A stretch of DNA of 64,000 nucleotides, taken from contig NW_026732596.1 in the NCBI RefSeq assembly GCF_028476545.1, forward strand, positions 490,087 to 554,086, read 5' to 3'. The translations under genes were made by a program, and so were the position numbers. Positions 1-9,766 of this stretch are shown here, in pieces (within the stretch, counting starts at the first letter, position 1; each line of letters opens with the position of its first letter). This DNA comes from Physella acuta. Its lineage: Eukaryota > Mollusca > Gastropoda > Physidae. The notes beneath the pieces were generated by a model. The model did no database searches, had not been told where the DNA came from, and was given only the letters and a program-made list of their open reading frames with translations.

Positions 1-570
1 ACTCATGCGTTCGGTAAGAAATTCATGTTTGAAATATGATGTTAACAACTTGAGTAATAAAGATGCTTAATGCTAAATAACATGGCTACTTTTATGACTC
101 GCTGTTTTAGTTATGGACTTTTATATCGCGATCTCCTTCAGATGGTATTTTATCTTTTAAATTTAAAATTCAAGATTAATAGGCAAACGACTACTTTTTA
201 ACGAAAACAGAAACATGTTGCGGTTGGTGACTTTTTATTCAGTCTGTTTCTCGTTTAAGTTTATTGTCATTTGGCAGAAACACTTACATTAATAATTATA
301 AGGCAATAGTCTCTACATCTAGTATAGACCTAAAGGCCCACGATGGTTATTTTACATTATAATCACTTTTTTTACTGACAAAAAGCCTTTTTTTTTTCGC
401 TTCAGACATTTAATTTACAGCGTCAGTTTGCCTTACATGTTCACTTCAGTATTACAGTTTGAATCATCGGCTTGTGATGACTGAAAGATTTACAATAGTA
501 ATACTTCTTTCTTACATGTAGCCTACTTTCAATAAATTAAGGTGGTTTTCTTACAGAATCTACATAGATC
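1..570. repeat. Copy 1 of a 570-bp direct duplication
   Basis: This block reappears at 2471-3040 at a constant offset of 2,470 bases. By eye the only difference is A at 16 versus G at 2486. It has no coding potential that I recognise. Copy 1 starts at the window edge, so the true left boundary may lie outside. Its right limit coincides with the start of a hAT-type terminus at 570. The near-identity means a very recent duplication or an assembly artefact. Confidence 0.95.
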
Positions 571-700
571 AGGGGTCGGCAACCTTTTGACTCGAAAGAG
601 CCAAAAGTTACAATTTACAACATTACCAGGTTTTTAAAGAGCCACTAACATTTTTACGTCAAAGTTCTGTTTTAATTAAACGTCCAAGCTCTCTGAAGAC
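570..700 (+). mobile_element. hAT-type MITE, left end only
   Basis: The terminus CAGGGGTCGGCAACC is followed by about 85 bp that closely match the left arm of the complete MITE at 53975-54182, including an AAGAGCCAAAAGTTACAA block and an AAAGAGCCACTAACATTTTT block. No matching right end was found nearby, so the copy is truncated and the end coordinate is approximate. It abuts the duplicated block 1-570; the other copy of that block (to 3040) lacks it. Confidence 0.7.
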
Positions 701-924
701 AGTGTTCTCCAAACTCTGTACGCCTTGCAATTTAAAAAAAAAAATCTACTACATTCTTATTTCCTAAAATCGAAAATCTGCCCTCCTAAAATTCAATATA
801 CACTTGTTTTAAAATGCAAAGTCTTAGCCATCTAAAACAAATGCCATTAGTTAAAGTAAAAGTATCCTCTATCTTCATTTTTACCCCACCCATCCTCTCT
901 TTTTAAGTAGGATGCGAGGAGCAC

Positions 925-1345
925 CGTCAAAACAGCCCATCACAAAATAGCCCCAACAGAATGGCCGCGCCGAAGCGACCCCGACAAAACGACGCAGTCA
1001 AAATAGCCTCCACAAATGGGCCATGGCGAATTGGCTCCCGTCAAATGGGCTACATCATATGGACTCTCGATCTTCCAAAAAATGGGCTAGCAACTAATGG
1101 ATTCACGACATTAAGGCTCTCGACAATTGGACTCCGACATATTAACTCCCGACAAATAGGCTTACGACAAATTGGCTCTCGACAAATGGGTTTACGTCAT
1201 ATTGGTTCCCGACAAATGGGCTTACGACAAATTGGTTTCCTGCCAATGGGCTTACCCCAAATTGTCTCCCGACAAAAGGGCTTACGACAAATTGTCTCCC
1301 GACAAATAGGCTTACACCATAATGGCTCCCGTCACAAATTTTCTG
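925..1345. repeat. Degenerate 18-bp minisatellite
   Basis: More than 20 diverged units of about 18 bp run through this stretch, with a core like CCGACAAATGGGCTTACG alternating with ACAAATTGGCTC. Because the period is a multiple of three, several frames stay open, including a 144-codon frame at 961-1395 that reads as a six-residue G-L/S-R-Q-I/M repeat. I take the open frames as a by-product of the array. Confidence 0.8.
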
Positions 1346-1453
1346 TGGGTTTTTTAAAGCTACACATAGATCGCCCACACCAGCTAATCCTCTAATCCAC
1401 GATTGCAGCACAAGCTTCTTAATCCACCACGAGACCAGCCAAACGATCCCAAT

Positions 1454-1503
1454 AAAGATAAGATAATCTCCTTACAACAAAGATAAGATAATCTCCTTAC
1501 AAC
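1454..1503. repeat. Perfect 25-bp tandem duplication
   Basis: Two adjacent identical 25-bp units lie at 1454-1478 and 1479-1503; each begins AAAGATAAGATAATCTCC. They are probably a slippage or small segmental duplication. The surrounding unique sequence (1345-2360) shows nothing else I can identify. Confidence 0.9.
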
Positions 1504-2470
1504 ATGGAATATTTGTGTTGGGGAGGTGGAATTTGTACGGGGAAGTAAGATATGGCCAGTCCCTTTAAAATTCACAAAAGCGGTCTTACAGTGAAAGTGA
1601 ACGCACTTTAAACTTTAAAGTGCTTATATTGATTTTTTGACACACTTTAGTTGAGTAAAGGAATATGCGTATAGAAAACTCTAGAAATGCCAGTCCGTTT
1701 GTATCTATAATATGGAAGGACTTTAAAAGCTTTAGGGTCTTTGTATTTTAACTAGTTACAAAGCCTGTCTGACGACTTTTATATTTATAGTATAATTTTA
1801 ATTTGAACATATTGTAACTGTATGCATATTTCCGAATGTATAAAATGTCAAATGATTGTAGAGAACTTAGTAGGCTACATCACCGTACATACGATTTAAG
1901 ACAATGATTTCAATAACTGAAGTCTACAGTTTTAAATAAAGACCATCTATCTACTGTAACTAGTAATATACAGTGGTTTTATTGTCGTTCAAAATGTAAT
2001 TACATGGTTATCTTTAGTAGGTCAATTTTACAGGTGAGTGATCATGAAGAATTTTTTTTTAAGGAGTGTACTCGGTGACTTGTGATACTGACATTGCGAT
2101 GTCACATTTTCTCCCCGTTGGCCCCCTTCCTCCCCCGCCCCACCCACCCCATTTCCCACATCTACATCTGATTCAGACAATAGAGAAGCCAGGAGTAAAC
2201 CTTGCTATTTACGCCCACAATGCCGGGTTTATCTAATCGGTGGGGAAAACATTGGGCCCTATCTAAGATCTAAAGTGTCAGATGATTCTTACACGTTTGA
2301 TTTTCTCTGATTGACAAGCGCCCGGGGGTGCTGCCAACAAACTGTGACGTAATCTATGAAAAGCTACGATTTAGGGGGGTGGGGGGGGGGGGGGGAGGTA
2401 GGGAGGGGCAGCATAATAATGTGTGGACGAGGAGAGAGTAGTATGTTGGGTACAGCAACAAAGGGTGGTA

Positions 2471-3040
2471 ACTCATGCGTTCGGTGAGAAATTCATGTTT
2501 GAAATATGATGTTAACAACTTGAGTAATAAAGATGCTTAATGCTAAATAACATGGCTACTTTTATGACTCGCTGTTTTAGTTATGGACTTTTATATCGCG
2601 ATCTCCTTCAGATGGTATTTTATCTTTTAAATTTAAAATTCAAGATTAATAGGCAAACGACTACTTTTTAACGAAAACAGAAACATGTTGCGGTTGGTGA
2701 CTTTTTATTCAGTCTGTTTCTCGTTTAAGTTTATTGTCATTTGGCAGAAACACTTACATTAATAATTATAAGGCAATAGTCTCTACATCTAGTATAGACC
2801 TAAAGGCCCACGATGGTTATTTTACATTATAATCACTTTTTTTACTGACAAAAAGCCTTTTTTTTTTCGCTTCAGACATTTAATTTACAGCGTCAGTTTG
2901 CCTTACATGTTCACTTCAGTATTACAGTTTGAATCATCGGCTTGTGATGACTGAAAGATTTACAATAGTAATACTTCTTTCTTACATGTAGCCTACTTTC
3001 AATAAATTAAGGTGGTTTTCTTACAGAATCTACATAGATC
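2471..3040. repeat. Copy 2 of the 570-bp direct duplication
   Basis: This is the near-identical partner of 1-570. Copy 2 continues at 3041 into unrelated AT-rich sequence (3041-3606, nothing recognised), whereas copy 1 is followed directly by a hAT terminus. A G-rich run with 14 or more consecutive G lies about 70 bp upstream of copy 2 (2375-2395). Confidence 0.95.
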
Positions 3041-3604
3041 TAATACAAAACACAAAAACTTTAACTAAGAAATTTTTGAAAATACAGATTAACGAACAAA
3101 AGCTGAAGTTATAGTGTTTTCTTATTTAAATAGTGGACTGTGAGTGTGTGTATTGAGGGTGGGGGATGTTTATATAAAGCGCTCTCCATTTTTCAGAGGG
3201 TAGACTTTTATAATGCCTAATATATGGTATTCGTTGATATTTTATTTTAAAAAAATAGGATTTAGGCCTACTTTTTTTTAAAAAATGTAGGGCCTCCAGG
3301 TTACGATTACTCTTAACTTTAATAAGGCGCCGAATTACTTCCCTTCAATCCATATTTGCACAAGATGAAGGAATTGAAGTATGAAGAAATGTCAGGCTAG
3401 CACGCTCGAGAAGGGAAGGGATGAGAAATCGTTGATAGCTTAGTTTTTAGCCATAAAGTTATTCCTTGAGGAACAAGAATGTCACACTTCAAACGCCTAC
3501 GTTAACATGGTTTAAAATGTAGGCCCCTAATAGTCGTTTCTTTGGTCTAATAGTGCCAGCCGTAGGTACACCTACACTCTAGGGTGTAGCTAGACTTCTT
3601 TATC

Positions 3605-3606
<2 letters not shown>

Positions 3607-3690
<84 letters not shown>
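3607..3690. repeat. (AT)n microsatellite
   Basis: About 84 bp of uninterrupted AT dinucleotides. The following stretch 3691-4639 has no gene or repeat I can name apart from a poly-G run near 4441-4460. Confidence 0.97.
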
Positions 3691-3693
<3 letters not shown>

Positions 3694-4639
3694 CCTATTT
3701 ATATTCCATAACAATTTTTAAGAACCTGCCATTGAAGTTTTATGACATTCAAAACATGGAAATTGAGAACAATGTAGGCGACACTACAGCGCGCCTTGCC
3801 AATAGCAGTAATTTAAGACCGACAGCTGTCATCTCGAGGGTCCAAGGGGGGCGGGGGAGGTTCTACACTGCCTATACTATCTCGCTCCATGACATTGTCT
3901 GAACGATTTATACAATGCTACTTTATCAATCAATATATCTTTTAGGCTAGCCTATGGTTTAATAAAGTTGGATGCTGCATGATAAAGGGGGGTAACAACA
4001 TGTGGACTATAGCAACTATATATTAAAAAAAAATTACAAGGTGTGCTGACAAAAGCCTGATTTGACACGCCCATTGGAAACGTATGTATTTGTAATGAAT
4101 AATGTCCCTTTGGTTGGGTTGCTAACGCTGTTTTAATAGCTTTGTTTGTGTGACATTCGTTTATTTACATTTTTTTAACCATAAAAAATATCTAATTTTA
4201 TAACTTCATCGGACTATACACCCCCCTGCCCAAAACAATACAAAAATTCAATGTAAGATACCCGAAGGGCACCCGTGACTGACTGTGACCCTCACATTAA
4301 TTAGTTTAACCCTTTCGCACTCAAAAGCTCAGAGAAGAAACACGGCTACACCCTGCTGACCAGTACGTCCGTGTCTAAAATAAGAAAATTAACTACTTTA
4401 TCGAACTCGACAGGGGGTTATCAGGGGGTTATAACGAGGTGGGGGAGGGGGGGGGGGGGGCTGAAACACGTGCCATGGTAAAGCGGAGCTATAACAACGA
4501 AATGTCAAGGCTTGCTCGTCCATGTGATGGAGTTTAGTTTAGAATTGTGCACGTGTCAGTAAAACATTGTGGGGGGAAAGGGGGGTAGGGGTAGTTACAC
4601 ATTATGGGGAGAAGGAGGATGTAGGCACACATCGTGGGG

Positions 4640-4753
4640 CAGTGGCGTAGCCAGGATTGTCTCAAGGGGGAGGGGGGTTCCAATTTTTACCCGGGGACAA
4701 ACTTTCGATTTGCACCCCCCCCCCCTCAAACTTTCGATTTGCACACCCCCCCT
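4640..4753 (+). mobile_element. hAT-type MITE fragment (CAGTGGCGTAGC family)
   Basis: It starts CAGTGGCGTAGCCAGGATT and then contains two poly-C-linked copies of AACTTTCGATTTGCAC. The same internal motif fills the complete family members at 50458-50711 and 51735-51972. The right terminus is missing, and the sequence runs into the G-rich minisatellite at 4780-5290. Confidence 0.65.
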
Positions 4754-4779
4754 ATGACATAGTGTGGGGAGAAGGTGGT

Positions 4780-5290
4780 ATGCGCAAATCATGGGGAGAA
4801 GGAGGGGGTAGGCAAACATCATGGGGAAAAGGGGTAGGCACAAATCATTTGAAGAAGGGAGGGGGTAAGGTCCATATCGTAGGGAGAAGGTGGTATGCTC
4901 ACATCGTGAGGAGAAGGGAAGGGTGTAGGCACATATCGTGGGAAGGAGAGAGGGGTAGGCACATATCGTGGGGAGTAGAGAGAGGGGTAGGCACATATCG
5001 TGGGGAGTAGAGAGAGGGGTAGGCACATATCGTGGGAAGGAGAGAGGGGTAGGCACATATCGTGGGGAGTAGAGAGAGGGGTAGGCACATATCGTGGGGA
5101 GTAGAGAGAGGGGTAGGCACATATCGTGGGGAGTAGAGAGAGGGGTAGGCACATATCGTGGGGAGTAGAGAGAGGGGTAGGAACAAATCATTTGAAGAAG
5201 GGAGGGGGAAGGTCCATATCGTGGGGAGAAGGTGCTATGATCACATCGTGGGGTAGGCACAAATCGTGAGGTGAAGGGAGGTAGGGTACG
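4780..5290. repeat. G-rich 30/32-bp minisatellite
   Basis: Units begin TAGGCACATATCGTGGGG and recur at 4926, 4956, 4988, 5020, 5050, 5082, 5114, 5146 and 5178, so 30-bp and 32-bp unit types alternate. The flanks (4780-4920 and 5180-5290) hold more diverged units. The minus strand stays open for 241 codons as a low-complexity P/L/S/Y/C frame, which I treat as a product of the repeat. Downstream, 5291-5999 is AT-rich and shows nothing recognisable. Confidence 0.9.
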
Positions 5291-6089
5291 TATCTCTAAA
5301 TCGCTTGTAATTACAAACAATTTTTCAGATATAAATTCGTGATGGTAGTTGAGTTGTTTCCATGATATTTAAAGTGGTTTGTATTGCAGAGTCAATGCTG
5401 ATGACATACTTTGGCTTGTCCCGAACGACAGTTTAACAAAAATCAACAACCAAAGCCATACTGAAATATAATTCTATTAAGTAGGCCTATAATTATTCTG
5501 AACATTTCTCAAATAATCTAACACGTTTAGAGACGTTGCGTTGAAAGTGTAGAAATAAAAAAACAATATTGAAAGAAAAATTGAACCTGTCTAGAAATAA
5601 ACCAACCATGATGATTCATTCACCAGCTCCATCATATTTAACGCGTTTCAGATTTCTTTTAAAGTTATAACTTGGTTATAGATTAATTTAATAAGAAAAG
5701 TAACACTGTTCAAGCATAGATCAATGGGTTAAATTTTATTTTAAATAATGTAAAAAAAAATGATAAATTTTCAATATTCAGAATAATAACGCTGACTATT
5801 TTAAAGAAACTCCGATTTCTCCTTTAGAGGAAAATTTTATAACCACATTATTTTCAATGAGCGAAATAAAATAAAAAAGTTTATTCAAAGAAAATTTTCT
5901 TTGAAATTTTCTAAATTTTGAAAATACCTTTCAGTTGTTGTTAGAAACGCTGCTGAGTAACCTGATTCGGCATAGGAATACATTTCCCCCTTTTCAAATA
6001 GTCATTAACCACTGATGTACTGTTAGCCCGAAAGTCGCGATTTCGAATCCAGGTTGAAGTCAGCATAATGAGCCACCACCACTCACTCA

Positions 6090-6517
6090 CCCCGAAAATT
6101 GTGTACCCCCTCATCCCCCCACCCCCGAACGAAATATAGTTTATATAGAAAATATATGCTTACCAGTATATATTTACCAGTGTCCGCCCCCGGAAATATT
6201 TTAGTCAGTGTTTCTTCCAGACTTTTTTCTCTGGGGGGGGGGGGGGGGCACTTGAAATTTTCGGGGGGGGGGGGCGATAGAATTTTTATCGGGGGGGGGG
6301 GCGGACACTGTTAAAAGTATATATTTTCAATATAAATTATATAAATTTCATTTCGTTCGGGGGGGGGGGGGCGGTAGAATTTTTTCGGGGGGGGGGGGTG
6401 CTTCGCCCTGGAAGAAACTCTGATTTTAGTCCCCCAAGGAAAATTTCAAGTGCCGCCACCGCCATTTCCCACCCACCCCCCCCTCTCCCCGGAGAAAAAA
6501 GTCTGGAAGAAACACTG
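6090..6517 (-). mobile_element. Poly-G/C hAT-type MITE, outer copy
   Basis: It is in reverse orientation relative to the inner copy. It contains the family's ACCCCCGAACGAAATATA block and the AAATATATGCTT block, and ends GTCTGGAAGAAACACTG at 6517. The left terminus is missing. It has been split by another member of its own family at 6206-6422. Confidence 0.65.
6206..6422 (+). mobile_element. Poly-G hAT-type MITE, inner copy
   Basis: A complete 217-bp element starting CAGTGTTTCTTCCAG and ending CTGGAAGAAACTCTG. It is flanked by perfect 8-bp target duplications ATTTTAGT (6198-6205 and 6423-6430). The 8-bp duplication and the CAG...CTG ends fit the hAT superfamily. The interior is a series of poly-G runs separated by short A/T islands and one AAAGTATATATTTTC block. 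Confidence 0.85.
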
Positions 6518-6926
6518 ACTCGACTTCATCTGCTCATCTGCCCGTGTGTTGTGCATATACGGAAAAAGATGATGCTAGTCCCAATGTAACACATTATAAC
6601 AGTAGTATGTGTTGGCTACACTACATCCGCCCCATGTGTTCTGAGATCGGACGGGAAAAGATGATGATTGATCAATGACAACTAGCAATCAAATTTAAAA
6701 ATTGAAGGTTTATACTATTTTATAACAGTTTTTTTAGTTACGTGTTAGGCAGCCAACTACAATAAAATGTTAGCGTAATTCATGCGTACTTTTTTCTAGT
6801 ACATTATGCAATTTTGTAATTCTGTCAGTGTATATGTGTGCATCGGTGCATGCGCAAAGGGCGAGTTCATTCAATTATTGAATCTATCTCTCGTATTGAT
6901 TAGGCATAGATTTGTATTATAGTAAA

Positions 6927-7239
6927 CATGGGCGTAGCCTGGTTTTCATCATAGGGGAGGAAGCGAGTGCACACAAAAATGTCACTTTTATCCTCTTAAT
7001 TATATAATTATATATACAAAATTTACACTAGAAGTCGACTTAACTGCTGCTAAAAATAATTTATCAAGACGCCGACTTCCATTCAATACATGACATTACG
7101 AAAAATGTAGGTATTATTGGAGGTAGTTTATTTTAACTAAGTACTTTAAATTTTGCTCAAAAGCGTCGTCATTGTTAGGCAAATGTTTATAGAAGAAACG
7201 GACGCACCTCTCATCCCGTTTCCAATGTCTACGCCTTTG
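6927..7239 (+). mobile_element. Possible degenerate hAT-type MITE
   Basis: CATGGGCGTAGCC at the left and the inverted form GTCTACGCCTTTG at the right resemble the CAGnGGCGTAGC family termini. No convincing target duplication was found and the interior is ordinary AT-rich sequence, so this is a weak call. The stretch 7240-7572 shows nothing else. Confidence 0.35.
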
Positions 7240-7588
7240 ATTGTGTAACACATGGTAGGCCTGTAACTAGGCAATATACTTATGAGATACTGATCAGTGA
7301 CCGTAAAATCACGCCATCTGAAATTTTCATTTAAAATGGTTTAGCCTATTTGTAATGGAGATGTTCCGACCCAATGCCAATACGTAGGTCTATGTTGAAA
7401 TTTGAAAATTTCGTTTGATTTTAATACATATGACAAGTTTATTGGCTGAAGCGTTACAAGGCGGCAACGGTGGGCGGGTGACACCATTCAAATTGTGACA
7501 CCAAAATAAAAGAAGCGAATTTTGATGAGAAAGTCTGCATTTTACCAGTTTGTTTCGTAATTTGTATACACCATTAGGCACAAAGTAT

Positions 7589-7817
7589 GGGGCGGTGTGG
7601 CCAAGCGGTAGAGTCCTAGACTGCTAACCCTAAAGTCTCGAGTTTAAATCCGGGTTCAAGTCAATACCATCTTTGAGTCTACCCAGCTCTGATGGGTACC
7701 TAACTCGCGTTGTTGACTACATTATGCCTTCATATGCCGAGGTCTCTGAAACATATGATCTTCACTTAATCTGCCCAGTGTCATGGACACGAACGGTAAA
7801 AGACGACGATGATTATG
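7589..7817 (+). mobile_element. tRNA-derived SINE family A, full copy
   Basis: An A-box-like GTGTGGCCAAGCGGTAGAG and a B-box-like GAGTTTAAATCC head the element. The body contains ACCCAGCTCTGATGGGTACC and the tail ends in a GACGACGATGATTATG run. It is flanked by a 16-bp target duplication, ATTAGGCACAAAGTAT (7573-7588 and 7818-7833). Long duplications of this kind are typical of LINE-driven retroposition. Further copies lie at 21741, 23165, 26103, 35262, 39150, 46440, 49575, 62350 and 62705. Confidence 0.88.
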
Positions 7818-8204
7818 ATTAGGCACAAAGTATTACCTTGGGGTATGGGGTGACATCAAATTTCCTAGTTTAGAGAGGGTGGAGGGGGTGGGGGAAATCG
7901 TGGATTACCGCATCGGGTCTCACCCGACTACCCGACCTAGTGAAGCCACTAAGTATTGGTAATGACCATAATGCCACCAGTGATAATACAAGCTTGATTT
8001 GATCCTACCTAAAGACGGGTAGATCTGTCTACATGAGTGTTTATATTTTAAACCTTCAATACGGTTGACTTGAGTATTAAACAATTTCGTGTATCAGTAC
8101 TATTTTTTCGTAAACGCCCACATACACAGGGATCCATTGTCCTCGGTACGCGGAGCTTTTACCACAGGTACTTAGACCATAGAGCATTCGACTATAAGTG
8201 GCCA

Positions 8205-8378
8205 AAGCCCCACTGTATGAACGAATCCCCACTGTATGAACAAATCCCCACTGTGTGTAAGAACAAATCCCCACTGTATGAACAAATCCCCACTGTGTGT
8301 AAGAACAAATCCCCACTGTATGAACAAATCCCCACTGTGTGTAAGAACAAATCCCCACTGTATGAACAAATCCCCGCC
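8205..8378. repeat. 42-bp minisatellite
   Basis: About four units of 42 bp, each combining CCCCACTGTATGAACAAAT and CCCCACTGTGTGTAAGAAC; starts of the first motif at 8227 and 8269 fix the period. All six frames stay largely open because 42 is a multiple of three. The sequence between 8379 and 9464 includes a poly-G run near 8519-8531 but no gene I recognise. Confidence 0.9.
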
Positions 8379-9464
8379 GTGGTCAAACTACGTATGGTCA
8401 AACCACCCACAACCAAATGTATAGGCATATGTCCCTTAATGTAAGCCACAAATAGGCTGGAGACAATGGGTCTACTTAGCTTTCATCATCTAGGTCTTTT
8501 GACGTGCTCCCGTGATAGGGGGGGGGGGGGGAAAGAGGTGGGACGCTTAAAAGAATCAGTGATTTAAGTGCTAAAGGCGATACCATAACTATCGGGTATT
8601 TAGCAATTCAGCATGGTTGAGCCAATGATCGGGGTAATGGCGGAAACAAGCGAATAGCATGTCAAGGAGATATCTGTAACATTGTTCCCGCGTTCTCTGG
8701 CCATCCATCAAAGCCTGGTGATTAAGGTAGGATGGACACGATAATCCCCGGAGATGAGAGCGGCTCACGCACAGGTCAAGGACAACTTGATAGGCTGGAT
8801 GTTACCTGAGCGGTTTAAACTATTCCCAGGTTACTTTTTTTACATTTTAATGATCGAGACAAAATTAGGAAAAATGTAATAGTAAGTTATAGTGTCATAA
8901 ACCCCCAATAGTTAACTATTTTGTAATATTTATCTTTTGTGAGTTCTCTCCACCGTGAATACAAAATAATTAATCCAAGGTAAGTAACAAAGAAAATGCT
9001 TTACATTTTGTTAAACCCGAGTAGTGTACCTTTTTACGTTTGAAGGATTTTACCGACAGTCACTCTCATAGCAGAAGTTTATGAGGCCCTATATTTGGAA
9101 CAAATGTGTGTGGGGGTGAACCACAATACAGTAATGATGGAGGGGTGGGGGAAGAAATTATTACATGCGTTTACATAAACTATATGGGGATGGGGTGGAA
9201 TCGGACTTAAGAGACGACGTGTGACGAGTAGAAAGGTGTTTCCGCTTTTTATTTTACAAAATTGTTTTGAAAATGAATTTCAGCAGTTATTTCGCATTTT
9301 AAAAGGCTTTCTGTAAATTGTAATAAAATTGATCAGTATACATTGGGCCTACAACAATAATGTATTGTTAGCTCAGCTGATAGAAATATTTTACAAAGAA
9401 ATCTGTTTAAAAAACCAAACAAAATTATTTTGGGGTAACCTTAGCTTAGGGCCAAGTGTGACTT

Positions 9465-9545
9465 CAATTTTTTTTTGAAGGGGAGGGTGGGTTTCTGAAT
9501 ATTTTTTTGCCAAAGAGAGCAGAGTTTCTTTCAGGTACCTCTTCG
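9465..9545 (+). mobile_element. Poly-G MITE remnant upstream of STK11
   Basis: It holds the family-typical AGAGTTTCTTTCAGGTACC and CTCTTCGGAG terminal block beside a short G-rich stretch. It is truncated and has no visible duplication. It lies about 220 bp upstream of the STK11 start codon and so may fall within the promoter or 5' leader region. Confidence 0.45.
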
Positions 9546-9766
9546 GAGTTATTTTCAGTTTCTAGACTAGGCCCTAGGCTTAGTTTACAGATCTGTTATT
9601 TGTATTCATATTTTTTATTGGTAACAATTTTAAAATGACTCTTTCAACCACTTCCTGTTTGAACCTCGTTTTGACAATATGGCTGCATTTCCTCTAAGAT
9701 GAAAACATAAGTGGAAAGGAATGCCAAAAGGAGATATAGGTCTCCTATATTTCCAAAATTATTATA

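Larger units (their letters stand above)
6000..6575 (+). mobile_element. tRNA-derived SINE (family A) split by MITEs
   Basis: The head at about 6010-6070 carries a B-box-like TTTCGAATCC followed by the family-A body start. The family-A tail (TTCATCTGCTCATCTGCCC and then AAAAGATGATG) resumes at about 6525. Between them lies a nested pair of poly-G/C MITEs. A second tail-like fragment lies at 6600-6670. Confidence 0.6.

Noticed and set aside
961-1395. 144-codon frame of G-L-R-Q-I repeats
   Set aside because: It follows an 18-bp minisatellite whose 3n period keeps frames open on both strands; no start context, no splice structure.
4595-5320. 241-codon minus-strand P/L/S/Y/C-rich frame
   Set aside because: It tracks the 30/32-bp array; three overlapping frames on the same strand are equally open and none continues outside the array.
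8205-8378. Regularly spaced repeats suggesting a CRISPR array
   Set aside because: There are no unique spacers between repeats, units are contiguous and the context is eukaryotic.
8070-8449. Open frames on both strands with S-P-L-Y-E-Q-I-P repeats
   Set aside because: Explained by the 42-bp array; all frames are open at once.
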